Of a stretch of 64,000 nt of DNA, positions 24,470-33,050 are shown piece after piece. The DNA comes from Xanthomonas floridensis (GTDB lineage: Bacteria > Pseudomonadota > Gammaproteobacteria > Xanthomonadales > Xanthomonadaceae). The translations under genes were made by a program, and so were the position numbers. Within the stretch, counting starts at the first letter, position 1; every line of letters begins with the position of its first letter. The notes under the pieces were generated by a model. It searched no databases, had not been told where the DNA came from, and saw only the letters and a program-made list of their open reading frames with translations. The stretch is from NCBI RefSeq assembly GCF_001642575.1, contig NZ_LXNG01000005.1:83510-147509 (forward strand), in the 5' to 3' direction.

Positions 24470-24777
24470 GTGGAGATGGCTCCGCTTAGGTCGAGGACGG
24501 GCGGCATGGCGACTTCGAACAGCCGTAGAAGGGCTGCATCAGCAGAAAAGGTGGATTCGCACACGGAGCAATTCGCCTTCGGCGTCACCATCAGCAGATC
24601 GACCGCATCCACACACTGCTGCGCGCGATCACTGCGCAAAGCGACATGGTGGCGGTATGTGGGCGCGCGGCGCTGGACGCAGGCAGCGTGCCGGTCCTGG
24701 GCGAGGAGATCTTTACCGCCGCACGGGCACTGCGCCGCAGTGTCGATGAGATCCACGAACAACGACTGAGCAGCTAG
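24470..24777 (+). pseudogene. Possible frameshifted small helical protein
   Basis: One frame gives ASAEKVDSHTEQFAFGV. After a one-base shift near 24590 the next frame continues HHQQIDRIHTLLRAITAQSD, CGRAALDAGSVPVLGEE and RALRRSVDEIHEQRLSS, then TAG at 24775. Together they read like one helical protein of about 90 residues with good codon use, but no single frame covers both halves. A minus-strand frame over the same bases (24463-24975) has no domain or start signal that I trust more. Confidence 0.35.
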
Positions 24778-24968
24778 CGCCAGGTTCGGTGGACGACAGG
24801 AAATCCGATCGGACGGCGGCGATGCATCCTCGCTGCCGCAGGCTGGCGTGCCTGTCAGCAGGCGACCACTATCTGTGATCCACGCTTCCTGCGTCCAATC
24901 AATTGACCAGGCTCCAGGCAAGCGATAACGGCGGCCGGACGATCGTCGCTTCAGAAACACCTGCTCAG

Positions 24969-25015
24969 TTGACACCAGAGAACGATCGTTCTACATTCTG
25001 AGAACGATCATTCTC
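24969..25015 (+). promoter_or_regulatory. Promoter with two palindromic operators before the tetR-like gene
   Basis: TTGACA (24969-24974), a 17-base spacer and TACATT (24992-24997) form a good promoter. A perfect 14-bp palindrome AGAACGATCGTTCT (24979-24992) fills the spacer, and a near-identical AGAACGATCATTCT (25001-25014) lies over the start region, with a 22-base offset. The arrangement indicates autorepression by the TetR protein encoded at 25025. Confidence 0.85.
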
Positions 25016-25024
25016 TAGCCGCCC

Positions 25025-25585
25025 ATGTCCTCACTCCCCGACGCCCAGCCCAATGCAGCCTTACTCGACGCTACCGAGCGCCTGATCTATGCCGGTGGTA
25101 TCCATGCCACCGGCATGGAGGCGATCGTCAAGGCGTCCGGGGTGGCGCGCAAGACGCTCTATCGCCTGTATCCGACCAAGGACGCCTTGGTGGAAGCGGC
25201 CTTGCTGCGCCGCGACGAGCGCTGGATGGCGTGGTTCGAGGCGGCCACCTCGCACAGCGCCGATCCGGTGGCGCGCCTGCTGTCGTGCTTCGACGCGCTG
25301 CAGGACTGGTTTGCCGACAGCCGTTTCCATGGTTGCGCGTTTCTCAATGCGGCCGGCGAGACCGGCGATCCGAATCATGTGATCCGCCTGGCGGCACGCG
25401 CGCACAAGCAGCGCCTTTACGCGTATCTGCATAGCCTGGTGGTGGCCACCGGCCGACCAGACCCGGATGCGCTGGCGCAGCAGTTACTGGTGTTGATCGA
25501 CGGCGCCATCGCCGTGGCCCTGGTCTTTGGCGGGACGGACGCTGCAACCACCGCCCAACACGCTGCCCGTCGGTTGCTCGGGTAG
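25025..25585 (+). CDS. TetR-family transcriptional repressor
   Basis: 186 residues. The N-terminal HTH is GIHATGMEAIVKASGVARKT followed by LYRLYPTKDALVEAAL, typical of TetR proteins. The C-terminal half (FDALQDWFADSRFHGCAFLN, then LLVLIDGAIAVALVFGG) is the TetR_C ligand-binding domain, with a Cys in FHGCAF. Two palindromic operators lie between its promoter elements and start codon, so it should repress itself and the DUF1348 gene 39 bp downstream. The inducer is unknown. Confidence 0.93.
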   Translation: MSSLPDAQPNAALLDATERLIYAGGIHATGMEAIVKASGVARKTLYRLYPTKDALVEAALLRRDERWMAWFEAATSHSADPVARLLSCFDALQDWFADSRFHGCAFLNAAGETGDPNHVIRLAARAHKQRLYAYLHSLVVATGRPDPDALAQQLLVLIDGAIAVALVFGGTDAATTAQHAARRLLG

Positions 25586-25624
25586 TGCCCCCTGCGTGTT
25601 TTACCTTCCTTGAGGAGTTTTGCC

Positions 25625-26104
25625 ATGTCATCGTCTGCATCGTCCCGCCCGCCGCTGCCGCCCTTCACCCACGACACCGCCTTGCTGAAGGTGCGGTTGG
25701 CCGAAGACGGCTGGAACAGCCGCGACGCGGCCAAGGTGGCGCAGGCCTATAGCGTGGACACGCGCTGGCGCAACCGCGCCGAGTTCGTCACCGGCCGTGA
25801 CCAGGCGCAGGCGTTTCTTCAGCGCAAGTGGGCCAGGGAACTGGAATACCGGCTCATCAAGGAGCTGTGGGCGTTCAACGACAACCGCATCGCGGTGCGC
25901 TACGCCTACGAATGGCGCGACGATTCGGGCAACTGGTACCGCTCCTACGGCAACGAGAACTGGGAATTCGGCGCCGACGGCCTGATGCACGCGCGTTTTT
26001 CGTCGATCAACGACCTGCCCATCCAGGAATCCGAGCGCAAGTTCCATTGGCCGCTCGGACGCAGGCCCGATGCGCATCCGGGCCTGTCCGACCTGGGGCT
26101 CTGA
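25625..26104 (+). CDS. DUF1348 family protein (NTF2/SnoaL-like fold)
   Basis: 159 residues that match the DUF1348 family along nearly the whole length: [80 protein letters not shown] and [15 protein letters not shown]. It is a cone-shaped NTF2-like fold; no catalytic activity is established. GAGGAG at 25612-25617 supports the ATG at 25625. It forms a two-gene unit with the tetR-like gene and probably handles the compound that the regulator senses. Confidence 0.92.
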   Translation: MSSSASSRPPLPPFTHDTALLKVRLAEDGWNSRDAAKVAQAYSVDTRWRNRAEFVTGRDQAQAFLQRKWARELEYRLIKELWAFNDNRIAVRYAYEWRDDSGNWYRSYGNENWEFGADGLMHARFSSINDLPIQESERKFHWPLGRRPDAHPGLSDLGL

Positions 26105-26390
26105 CGGCCGCACTGGACGCATCGCCTGCGCTGGAACGTGCGCCGCGGCAATCGCCACTGCGCAGCGCGCGCGCCGGGATGTCATGGCGTTGCCTTGGCG
26201 ATGAGCGGCCAGGCGATGGGACGAGCGCGGGGATGTTGCACCGCGTTTGCCCATGTGCTCAACGCACCTTGTACGCCGCTGCTGCCGCCGCCCGGCCTGG
26301 GCTCGAACACACGCCCCTGCCCCTGCGCTCCTGCTGCGTGCTCATGCTAGCGTTTCGCAGCCGAGTGCAGGCTGGCCGAAGGAGTGGGGC

Positions 26391-27098
26391 ATGCGGATCG
26401 ATCCGATGCGCGAAGGGGATGCGGTCGCCGGTGGCAGGCCGGTCGCGCGCGTGGCGTGGGCGCTGCTGTGGCTTGCGCTGGCCGCATTAGCGGCCGAGTT
26501 CGTGCGCCATGTGTACCTGAAGTACGCCGCGCTGGACGCGCCCGCATATGCCATGTTCCTGACCCGGCGCGGCTGGCTGTGGTGCCATCTGGGAGGCGGG
26601 GCGGCAGGCATCGTGCTCGGTACGTTGCAGTTCGCCACGCAACGCTGGCGTCGGCAGGCATGGGTGCATCGCTGGGTGGGGCGTGCCTACGTCGCCGGCA
26701 TGCTACTGGCGATGGTTGGCGCCACCGCGTTGATCGCCACCTCGCCCGCGCCCATGGCGATCCGGGTCGCCTTCGCAGCGACGGAGGCGGCGTGGCTGGT
26801 GGTGGCGTCCGTCGGCGTGCTGGCCATCCGCCGCAACCAGATCAGCCAGCACCGGCGCTGGATGGTGCGGGCGTATCTGGTGACCCTTGCGCCGGTAGCC
26901 TTCCGCGTTGTGCTGTATGCCGCTGTCACTGCCGGCGTGGCGCCGTCGCCCGCGACGATTGCAACGCTGCTCTGGGCCAGCTGGGCGGTGCCGTTGCTGC
27001 TGCACGCCGTGGCAAGCAGCATTGCAGATGCCAGAAGCCCGGGCGCGCGTCCGTATGCTGCCCCGGCCGGTGCCGGCATCGCGCGGGATGCCGGCTGA
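26391..27098 (+). CDS. DUF2306-type integral membrane protein
   Basis: 235 residues with about six membrane segments, for example VAWALLWLALAALAAEF and MLLAMVGATALIATS. Conserved polar motifs are HRWVGRAYVAGML and QHRRWMVRAYLVTLAPVAFR; His and Arg residues at membrane edges recall heme-binding or quinone-linked membrane proteins, but the family function is not known. AGGAG lies about 8 bases before ATG 26391. It is monocistronic and convergent with the next gene. Confidence 0.82.
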   Translation: MRIDPMREGDAVAGGRPVARVAWALLWLALAALAAEFVRHVYLKYAALDAPAYAMFLTRRGWLWCHLGGGAAGIVLGTLQFATQRWRRQAWVHRWVGRAYVAGMLLAMVGATALIATSPAPMAIRVAFAATEAAWLVVASVGVLAIRRNQISQHRRWMVRAYLVTLAPVAFRVVLYAAVTAGVAPSPATIATLLWASWAVPLLLHAVASSIADARSPGARPYAAPAGAGIARDAG

Positions 27099-27128
27099 AA
27101 CAGTTGCGGCGCACAGCGCCGCAGGGCC

Positions 27129-27584
27129 TCAACGCACTTTGTACAACACCGCCGCGCCGGGCCGCGGTTCGAACATCGGCACGGTCTGCTGCTTGAGCGC
27201 AGTGCCCTTGGCGTCCCATACCAGCGTTTCGACCGGGTAGTCGTCCTTGCGGGTCATTGCGCCGATCTGCTGGACAATCACGGTCTTGGCGGCAGGCACT
27301 TCAGGGTTCCAGGCGAACACGCCAAGGCGACCGTAGAACACCGCCGGCGCAGCCGCGTCCAGGCGGCGGTCGGGGCACATCACCAGGCCACGTTCCAGCA
27401 TCACGCGCAGCGCGCCTACGGGCACGGCCTTGACGGTGGGCGAGGTGCGGTCGGTGCTATGGCCAGGGCAGACATTGGCCGAGCGGGTGATCATGTCCTC
27501 GGCCACCTGGCGGTCGGACTGGGCCAGCGCCGGCAGTGCGGCGGTGGACAGGGCAAGCAAGGCAAGAGCGGATTTCCAGGGCAT
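27129..27584 (-). CDS. Periplasmic protein of unknown function
   Basis: 151 residues. The signal peptide MPWKSALALLALSTAALPAL is cleaved after AQ. The mature part contains two Cys (NVCPGHS and VMCPDRR) that could form a disulfide, and ends VPMFEPRPGAAVLYKVR. No family is recognised. GAGGAG about 10 bases before the ATG at 27584 supports this start over the longer frame. Confidence 0.72.
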   Translation of the reverse strand: MPWKSALALLALSTAALPALAQSDRQVAEDMITRSANVCPGHSTDRTSPTVKAVPVGALRVMLERGLVMCPDRRLDAAAPAVFYGRLGVFAWNPEVPAAKTVIVQQIGAMTRKDDYPVETLVWDAKGTALKQQTVPMFEPRPGAAVLYKVR

Positions 27585-28020
27585 CTGACAACTCCTCATG
27601 AGATGGCACTCCAATGGCGACAGCCGGGCAGGGCTGCTGCCGATGACGCGCCCGGATGCTAGCAAGCGCTTCGTTAAATCCCGTCGAGGCGATGGCCGCG
27701 GCCTGTAGTGGACCTTAGCCTGGTACCCGTGTGCGTGTGCGCCGCCGCGATGCCCACGCTTGCGTAGCCGCGCAGTGCCCAGATCTTCAGTGGCGTCGCC
27801 GCGTCATGAGGGGTGGCAGGCGATTGCCGCGCGCCCGGCTGCTCGCGCCGGTGACCCTTGAGGAGACGGCACGCAGCGCAATTGTTTTGGACAGACGTCG
27901 ACCACGCCATGGCCGCCAACGACAACGGCCGCTGACCTGTTTGGCGGCTGTCGGGAGACTCCCGATTGAGCGCCGTCGGCGCCACCGCTAGCGTGCGCGC
28001 AAGACACTGCCGGATCACCC
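27585..28020. other. Intergenic stretch, no gene seen
   Basis: 436 bases between divergent genes that must hold both promoters. No convincing frame, palindromic repeat or named operator was found. Confidence 0.5.
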
Positions 28021-28422
28021 ATGGAACGCGCCGACCTCATCGCCTCACTGCTCACCGGTATGCGCCGGGCCGAAGCCTTGCGTGCGCAGCCGTCCAGCTA
28101 CAGCACCGCGCACAGCGAGCAGATGAGCGTGGAACACGGCAAGGCCGCCGATGCGGAACTGGTGCTGTCGATGTTCAAGTTCACCCCGGAGCATCTCAAG
28201 CTGCTGGGCAGTGACGGGATCGAAGCGCTGGGTGAAATCGTGTGCCACGCCTGGGCACTGCACGGCGGCAACAACGAGAGCCTGATCCGCTGGTTCCGCG
28301 AACCGATGAACGCGCTGGATGGCCAGACGCCGGCCGCCATGGTGCGCGCCGGCCGCCTCAAGGTGCTGCTGCTGGTGCTCAGGCAACAGATGGAATGGGA
28401 GCTACCGAAGCGCTCGGCGTAA
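28021..28422 (+). CDS. Antitoxin-like protein with a possible MbcA/ParS toxin-binding domain
   Basis: 133 residues, mostly helical. The C-terminal part (EIVCHAWALHGGNNESLIRW, then FREPMNALDGQTPAAMVRAG, RLKVLLLVLRQQ) follows the pattern of the MbcA/ParS/Xre C-terminal domain: a helix, W..P..AL.G..P, then a final helix. Such domains usually bind RES-type toxins, but no RES gene is adjacent and the N-terminal half lacks a clear helix-turn-helix. It may be a solitary paralogue. The assignment is tentative; it could also be a family of unknown function. Confidence 0.55.
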   Translation: MERADLIASLLTGMRRAEALRAQPSSYSTAHSEQMSVEHGKAADAELVLSMFKFTPEHLKLLGSDGIEALGEIVCHAWALHGGNNESLIRWFREPMNALDGQTPAAMVRAGRLKVLLLVLRQQMEWELPKRSA

Positions 28423-28494
28423 TGTCACCCGCGTCTGAAACGCTCCGCCGGCTGATTGCCGCAGCGTCGACACCACAGATTAGGGCGATCCGGA

Positions 28495-28999
28495 TTGTCT
28501 AAAAAGTCGTTAGCGGTCTATGCGGCAGTGCGGATGATCGCCCCCATCGGCCTGGTGCAAGCACAGGGTGAGCCGCCATCCTCTCAGGTCAATTCCCAAG
28601 CGCGTGCTGCTGTCGCACTGCGTACGGTTGTTCCTCGCTACCCAATACGCCTGGTGCTGACCGGAGTGGGTGGCGAAGGCAAAGGGCGATTCTGGGTGGA
28701 ACAGGACGGGGCCGTGGCGAATCCATCCCTTCAGGAGAGCAGCGCCAAACGCTGAGCGGGACAAGGTGGCGACCGATGGCGTGCGTGTTTGGCGATTTGC
28801 ACCGGCATTGCACGACGAGGGTCAGCCCGTCGGAAGCCAGCTGCAGACAACCATCGCTTTCGATCCGAGCAACGACCTCAGCCCGGAGCAGGCCGAGGCA
28901 AGCTTGAAACGCCTGAAGTCCAACTCGCTGGATTCAGCAAGAGGTGGCATCGCACACCCGGTGCGCGCGTGCGCCGGCGCAGTTCCACCGGCGCTGTGA
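28495..28999 (+). pseudogene. Frameshifted TonB-C-terminal-domain protein
   Basis: From TTG 28495 the frame reads a signal-like SLAVYAAVRMIAPIGLVQAQ, then RYPIRLVLTGVGGEGKGRFW, VEQDGAVANPSLQESSAKR and a stop at 28753. The following frame resumes NAERDKVATDGVRVWRFAPA and ends LQTTIAFD, exactly the rest of a TonB-type energy-transducing domain (VEQDG, ES, WRF, TTIAF). A one-base shift around 28735-28750 splits it. A functional protein from both halves would need frameshifting, so I call it a recent pseudogene, with a sequencing error as the alternative. Confidence 0.65.
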
Positions 29000-29107
29000 T
29001 CTGCGGCGTGCAACGCCTGCAGCGATCGCAAGAGCTGTCACCCATGGCCGCATCTGGCGAATATGGCCAGCACGCTGATCGGCGTGCGGGTGCATGCAGC
29101 TGTGCAC

Positions 29108-30715
29108 TCACCGCTTCGGACGTGCCACTGCGTACATCTCCCAGGCGATCTTCTTCATCAAGGCGTTGTTGTCGTCGCCCTCCTGGTACAGGTCGAAGTG
29201 GGTGCGGCCTTCCAGGTAGCGGAAGTCGCTCCTGGCGCCCAGGCCGTCCAGCACCGCCTGGAATTTGCGCGCCGCGCCATCCAGGTAGAACGTGTCGGCG
29301 GTGCCGACGATCAGGTGGATCTTGCCGTCCAGGTCGGGCTTGAGCGTGGGCCACTGCGCGGCGACCCGGGCAGAAATGTCGTAGTGCGTGCGCCAGTAGG
29401 CCACCACGGCCGGGTCCACCTTGCCGCTGTCGCGATCGAACATCGGCAGCGGGCGGCCGTCGGCGCCGCGCGGGGAGAACACCCAGTCGAACGAGGTGAA
29501 CTGGCCGCCGTACGGGCCCAGTACGCGTTCGAGTTTGGCGAAGGTTTCCAGATCGGCCACCACCTTGTCGTGGTCGCGGATCAACGGCACCTGGCTGCCG
29601 TCGGCGCGCCGGTACATGTTGGCATCGGGTGCGTACAGATCCGGCCCGGTGAAGTCATGGAAGTTGCTGGAATCGGGCGATGTGGACCAGGTGCCGCCGA
29701 ACAACTTGGGGTAGCGGGTCTGCAGCCACAGCGTGGCCCAGCCGCCGGAGGAATGCCCGTTGAGGAAGCGGCCGCTGGCCTTGCCATCCATCCGGTAGCT
29801 GCGTTCCAGCGCAGGGATCAGCTCCTGGGTCAACGCCGTGCCCCACGGGCCGTTGTTGACCGAATCGGCGAATTCATGGGTACCGGTGGGCGTGGACTGG
29901 TCCAGGAAGACCCAGATCATCGGCGGCATCTGCTTGGACGCCATCGCGCTCCAGGCGCTGGCGATGCTGCCGGCAAAGCGGTTGTAGTTGCCGCCGAAGC
30001 CGTGGGTGACGTAGACGGTGGGATAGCGCGTGGCGGCCTTGGCATCGTAGCCGGGCGGCGTCAGCACGCGGGCGCGCAGCGAGACCGGCCGGCCCCAGAA
30101 CGCGCTCAATGCCGGGCTCACCATCGAGGCATCGGCACTGTGCAGCCTGGCCTCGGGCACGGCATCGCGTACGGCTTGCGGCGCGCGCGGCGAGACCTGC
30201 CACGGGTCGTCCGAGGTGGGCAGCCGGGTGCTGAGGGTAAGCGCAGGCAGCGGCGTCTTCTTGCCCAGCGTCACCGGGGTGACCACGCTCAGCAGGTCGC
30301 CGCCATCGCGGCCGAGATAGCCATAGCTGTGGATCGGGTCCAGCACCGCCTGGAACAGGTAGTCGCCGGCCGGCAGCGCGGAGAACCCGCTGGGGAAGGC
30401 GATGTTGTCCAGGTCGATCTGCACGCTGCCACCCGCTACGAGCCCGGTCACCTCCTGCGCGGCCACCGCGGTGGCGCTGGGACGGAACGGGTTGGTGTCC
30501 ACCGCGTCCACCTTGCCGTCCTTGGCCTGCGCTTGCGCGTCCTTGGCCAGGGTGGCGAACACCAGCAGGCGCCCGGAGGTGGGCTGGTCGGTCGCTTCAC
30601 CCAGCGTCACACGCAGCAAGCGATGGGCAGCCACCGTCTCGGCAGCGTGCGCAGTGCAGGCGCACAGCAGGCCAACGGCCAGACTCAGGCGAGGGGCGAG
30701 AGGGTGCAGGCACAT
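29108..30715 (-). CDS. Secreted esterase-D-type alpha/beta hydrolase
   Basis: 535 residues with a signal peptide ending CTAHA. The N-terminal about 190 residues (LRVTLGEATDQPTSGRLLVF and on) are beta-rich. The catalytic domain is of the putative esterase family: YPTVYVTHGFGGNYNRFAGS, nucleophile GHSSGGWATLWLQ (Ser), HLIVGTADTFYLDGAAR and YLEGRTHFDLY (His). Enzymes of this type cleave acyl or feruloyl esters, so a role in plant polymer or siderophore-ester hydrolysis is possible but unproven. AAGGA about 8 bases before the ATG at 30715 supports the start. Confidence 0.88.
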   Translation of the reverse strand: MCLHPLAPRLSLAVGLLCACTAHAAETVAAHRLLRVTLGEATDQPTSGRLLVFATLAKDAQAQAKDGKVDAVDTNPFRPSATAVAAQEVTGLVAGGSVQIDLDNIAFPSGFSALPAGDYLFQAVLDPIHSYGYLGRDGGDLLSVVTPVTLGKKTPLPALTLSTRLPTSDDPWQVSPRAPQAVRDAVPEARLHSADASMVSPALSAFWGRPVSLRARVLTPPGYDAKAATRYPTVYVTHGFGGNYNRFAGSIASAWSAMASKQMPPMIWVFLDQSTPTGTHEFADSVNNGPWGTALTQELIPALERSYRMDGKASGRFLNGHSSGGWATLWLQTRYPKLFGGTWSTSPDSSNFHDFTGPDLYAPDANMYRRADGSQVPLIRDHDKVVADLETFAKLERVLGPYGGQFTSFDWVFSPRGADGRPLPMFDRDSGKVDPAVVAYWRTHYDISARVAAQWPTLKPDLDGKIHLIVGTADTFYLDGAARKFQAVLDGLGARSDFRYLEGRTHFDLYQEGDDNNALMKKIAWEMYAVARPKR

Positions 30716-30948
30716 GCGGATCCTTGGAGGCGTAGGTGGGACGGCGGAGAACGGCCGCTCTTTGCAAACTGTAGCGAGTTCCCGGCCAGGCAAGCGCGCC
30801 AGGTGCGAGATCCGGTCGACGTGGCCGATCTTTGGCCATCGCGCTGCCGCACCGGCTGGGTCACAGCCGCTGGAGACGGTCGACTGCATTGCCCGTGGAC
30901 GCTCGTCAACGATGCAGCAACGTGAGCAAACGCACTGCGCCAGCGCCC

Positions 30949-32061
30949 TCAGCGATACGGCCCCGGTCCGCGCCAGACCGGTTCGCCCAGGCGATAGACC
31001 TCCATCATGTTGATGACCTCGCGGGCGTCGCCGATGCTCTTCAGCTCCGGCGAATCCGGCGGCAGCAGGCGGCATTTGCTGGAGCCGCGTTTAAGCGCGA
31101 CATCCAGCGGGCAGACCATGCGTTGCTGGGTGCCGGGCAGGATGATGGCGATCTCCTGCATGCCCTGTTCCTTCCATACCCGCAGCTGGGTTTCGCTGCG
31201 CACGTCGTAATAGACCTGGTAGCCGCCGATATCCATGCTGGGCTGGGCGTTGCTGCGGTCGTTGCGGCGGCCCTGGCTGATGGTGGGCGTGTACGAAGTG
31301 CCGTCTTCGGCGGCGTCGGCCGGTTCATCGAGCATGCCCGGTGGACGGCCGGTCCAGGTTTCCGGGCGGCGCTGCGGCGGCGATGATGGGTCGGCCGGTG
31401 GTTGCGGCGGAGTGGGACGCTGCACCGGCCTGGCCTGGCGCTGTTCGGTCAGTCCGCCACTGCGCGTGCTGCCTTGCGGCGGTACCGGGTTCCTGGCGTT
31501 CTGCACCAGCGTGGATTGCACCGGCGAGGCGGCCGGTGGCGGCTGTACCGGTACCGGTGTCTGCGAGGGCGGGGTGGGCGTTGGCGACGGGGTGGGTTGC
31601 TGGGGTTGGTCGGTGTCGCCGACAAAGTCCACCTTGGTGCGGCCGCCGCTGGCCGAGCCCTGCGGCGGCGTCACCGTGGGTGTGGAGGCCGACAGCAGGA
31701 TCAGCAGCATCAGCACATGCAGCAGCGCGCTGATCAGCGCGGCGATCCATGGCTCGAGGCGTTCGATCAGTGGGTCGGTGCGCGGCAGCCAGTCGCCGGC
31801 GTCCAGCTGGACATGCAGCAGTTGCAGCGTGTCATCGCGCACGCGGTAGACCAGCACGTACGGGGTCTGTTTGACCACCCATTCGCGGGTGCCCGGCACC
31901 CGGCCGGCGCGGCCACGGCCGGGTTGTTCGGCCAGCGTGCGGGTGGCGTGCAGGACCTGCCGTGCCATCGCCGCCGCCGCAAGCGGGTTGAGCGCGTGGT
32001 AGTGATCCTGGGCGTGGGCAAGCTGCTTGGCGGCCGGGACGGTCCACTCACGCCGCAACAT
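30949..32061 (-). CDS. ParE/RelE-like toxin domain fused to a membrane-anchored Pro-rich protein
   Basis: 370 residues. The first about 95 follow the RelE/ParE pattern: REWTVPAAKQLAHAQDHYHA, LNPLAAAAMARQVLHATRTL, GRAGRVPGTREWVVKQTPYV and LVYRVRDDTLQLLHV. The frame continues without a stop into DPLIERLEPW and a membrane segment WIAALISALLHVLMLLILLS, then about 120 Pro/Gln/Thr-rich residues resembling a TonB-type periplasmic linker, and a C-terminal globular region (GGYQVYYDVRSE, CRLLPPDSPELK). Two normally separate genes seem joined. The start at 32061 overlaps the antitoxin gene by 14 bp. Whether one long protein is made, or an internal start serves the membrane part, is open. Confidence 0.75.
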   Translation of the reverse strand: MLRREWTVPAAKQLAHAQDHYHALNPLAAAAMARQVLHATRTLAEQPGRGRAGRVPGTREWVVKQTPYVLVYRVRDDTLQLLHVQLDAGDWLPRTDPLIERLEPWIAALISALLHVLMLLILLSASTPTVTPPQGSASGGRTKVDFVGDTDQPQQPTPSPTPTPPSQTPVPVQPPPAASPVQSTLVQNARNPVPPQGSTRSGGLTEQRQARPVQRPTPPQPPADPSSPPQRRPETWTGRPPGMLDEPADAAEDGTSYTPTISQGRRNDRSNAQPSMDIGGYQVYYDVRSETQLRVWKEQGMQEIAIILPGTQQRMVCPLDVALKRGSSKCRLLPPDSPELKSIGDAREVINMMEVYRLGEPVWRGPGPYR

Positions 32062-32254
32062 CAACGCCCCATCCGGCGAACAGTGCGGTGAGCTGCGCCG
32101 GCGCGACGAAGGCGCCCTGGTCGGCGGCAGCAATGCCGTCGAGCACGGCCGCCTGAAAGCTGGCCTCGGTCACCGCATGCAGCACGTCCTGCCACCCTGC
32201 GGTGTCGGGCAGCGTGTCGATCAGCGTACGGGCGTGATGCTTGATGGCGGACAT
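32048..32254 (-). CDS. Antitoxin-like small protein upstream of the ParE-like toxin
   Basis: 68 residues from ATG 32254: MSAIKHHARTLIDTLPDTAG, then WQDVLHAVTEASFQAAVLDG and QGAFVAPAQLTALFAGWGVD. It is a helical protein of the size and position of antitoxins in ParE/RelE modules, overlapping the toxin start by 14 bp. It should bind the toxin domain and repress the operon. The family is inferred mainly from context; the upstream ribosome binding site is weak. Confidence 0.65.
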   Translation of the reverse strand: MSAIKHHARTLIDTLPDTAGWQDVLHAVTEASFQAAVLDGIAAADQGAFVAPAQLTALFAGWGVDVAA

Positions 32255-32499
32255 GGCACTGCGGTGGGGGAATACTGCCGGCAAGTCTACCGCCGCAGCG
32301 CGGACTGGCGTGTGGCAACAACCGGCGCGCAGGCGTGGCATTCACCGGCGAGGGCGGCCGCAGTGCACGCTGCCGGCGCTGCAGCCGCCTGCCAGTGGCC
32401 ATGCCGGCGCACGGGTGGCAGCAGAAAGTGACACTTGGCACCTTGTCGGCGGCATGGCCGGGTTTCATCCTGCAGCGGCCACTTCACCAGGACCGCGTC

Positions 32500-33027
32500 A
32501 TGCCCGCCCACGCCATCGCCCCGTTCACGCCGTATCTGTCGATGGCTGCCATCGGGTTCCTCTACTACCGGCGGATCCGGCGCAGCTTCGGCCGCCAGCC
32601 GTGGAAGCCGCTGGCGACCGGACTGCGCACGACGGCCCTGCTCATCCTTGCGGCGGCGTTGGGGTTCGCGGTGTACGGCTTGCCGCAGGTGCGGCTGGGG
32701 ATCGCGCTGGGAGCGGTGGCCGGCATTGGGTTGGGCGCCCTGTCGCTGCGCTACACGCATGCCGAATGGGCGCAGGGCCGCGGCTGGTACACGCCCAACC
32801 CGTGGATCGGCGCGGCGTTGATGCTGGTGCTGCTGGGCCGGCTGGCCTGGCGCTGGGCCTCGGGCGCTTTCAGCGAGGGTGCGGCCGCTGCCGGATCGCA
32901 GGCCAGCCCGCTGACCCTGGGGATTGCGGCTGCGCTGGTGCTGTATGCGCTGGTGCATATCGCCGGGCTGTGGTGGCGTCTGCGCCAGCTGCGCCTGCAG
33001 GCAGGCGCGGCGGGGGCGGCGCACTAA
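32500..33027 (+). CDS. Integral membrane protein, DUF1453-like
   Basis: 175 residues with five predicted membrane segments, for example PFTPYLSMAAIGFLYY, LLILAAALGFAVYGL and LGIAAALVLYALVHIAGLWW. An RRIRRSFGRQPW motif follows the first segment as in CcdC/DUF1453-like proteins. Function is unknown. It is convergent with the cardiolipin synthase gene (24 bases) and preceded by a non-coding gap of about 245 bases. Confidence 0.75.
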   Translation: MPAHAIAPFTPYLSMAAIGFLYYRRIRRSFGRQPWKPLATGLRTTALLILAAALGFAVYGLPQVRLGIALGAVAGIGLGALSLRYTHAEWAQGRGWYTPNPWIGAALMLVLLGRLAWRWASGAFSEGAAAAGSQASPLTLGIAAALVLYALVHIAGLWWRLRQLRLQAGAAGAAH

Positions 33028-33050
33028 CCGCTGTCACCGGCCTTGCGCGC

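Noticed and set aside
24463..24975. Minus-strand frame of 170 codons between the Xre and tetR genes
   Set aside because: No domain, no ribosome site, and the start overlaps the tetR promoter; the plus-strand frameshifted reading looks more protein-like.
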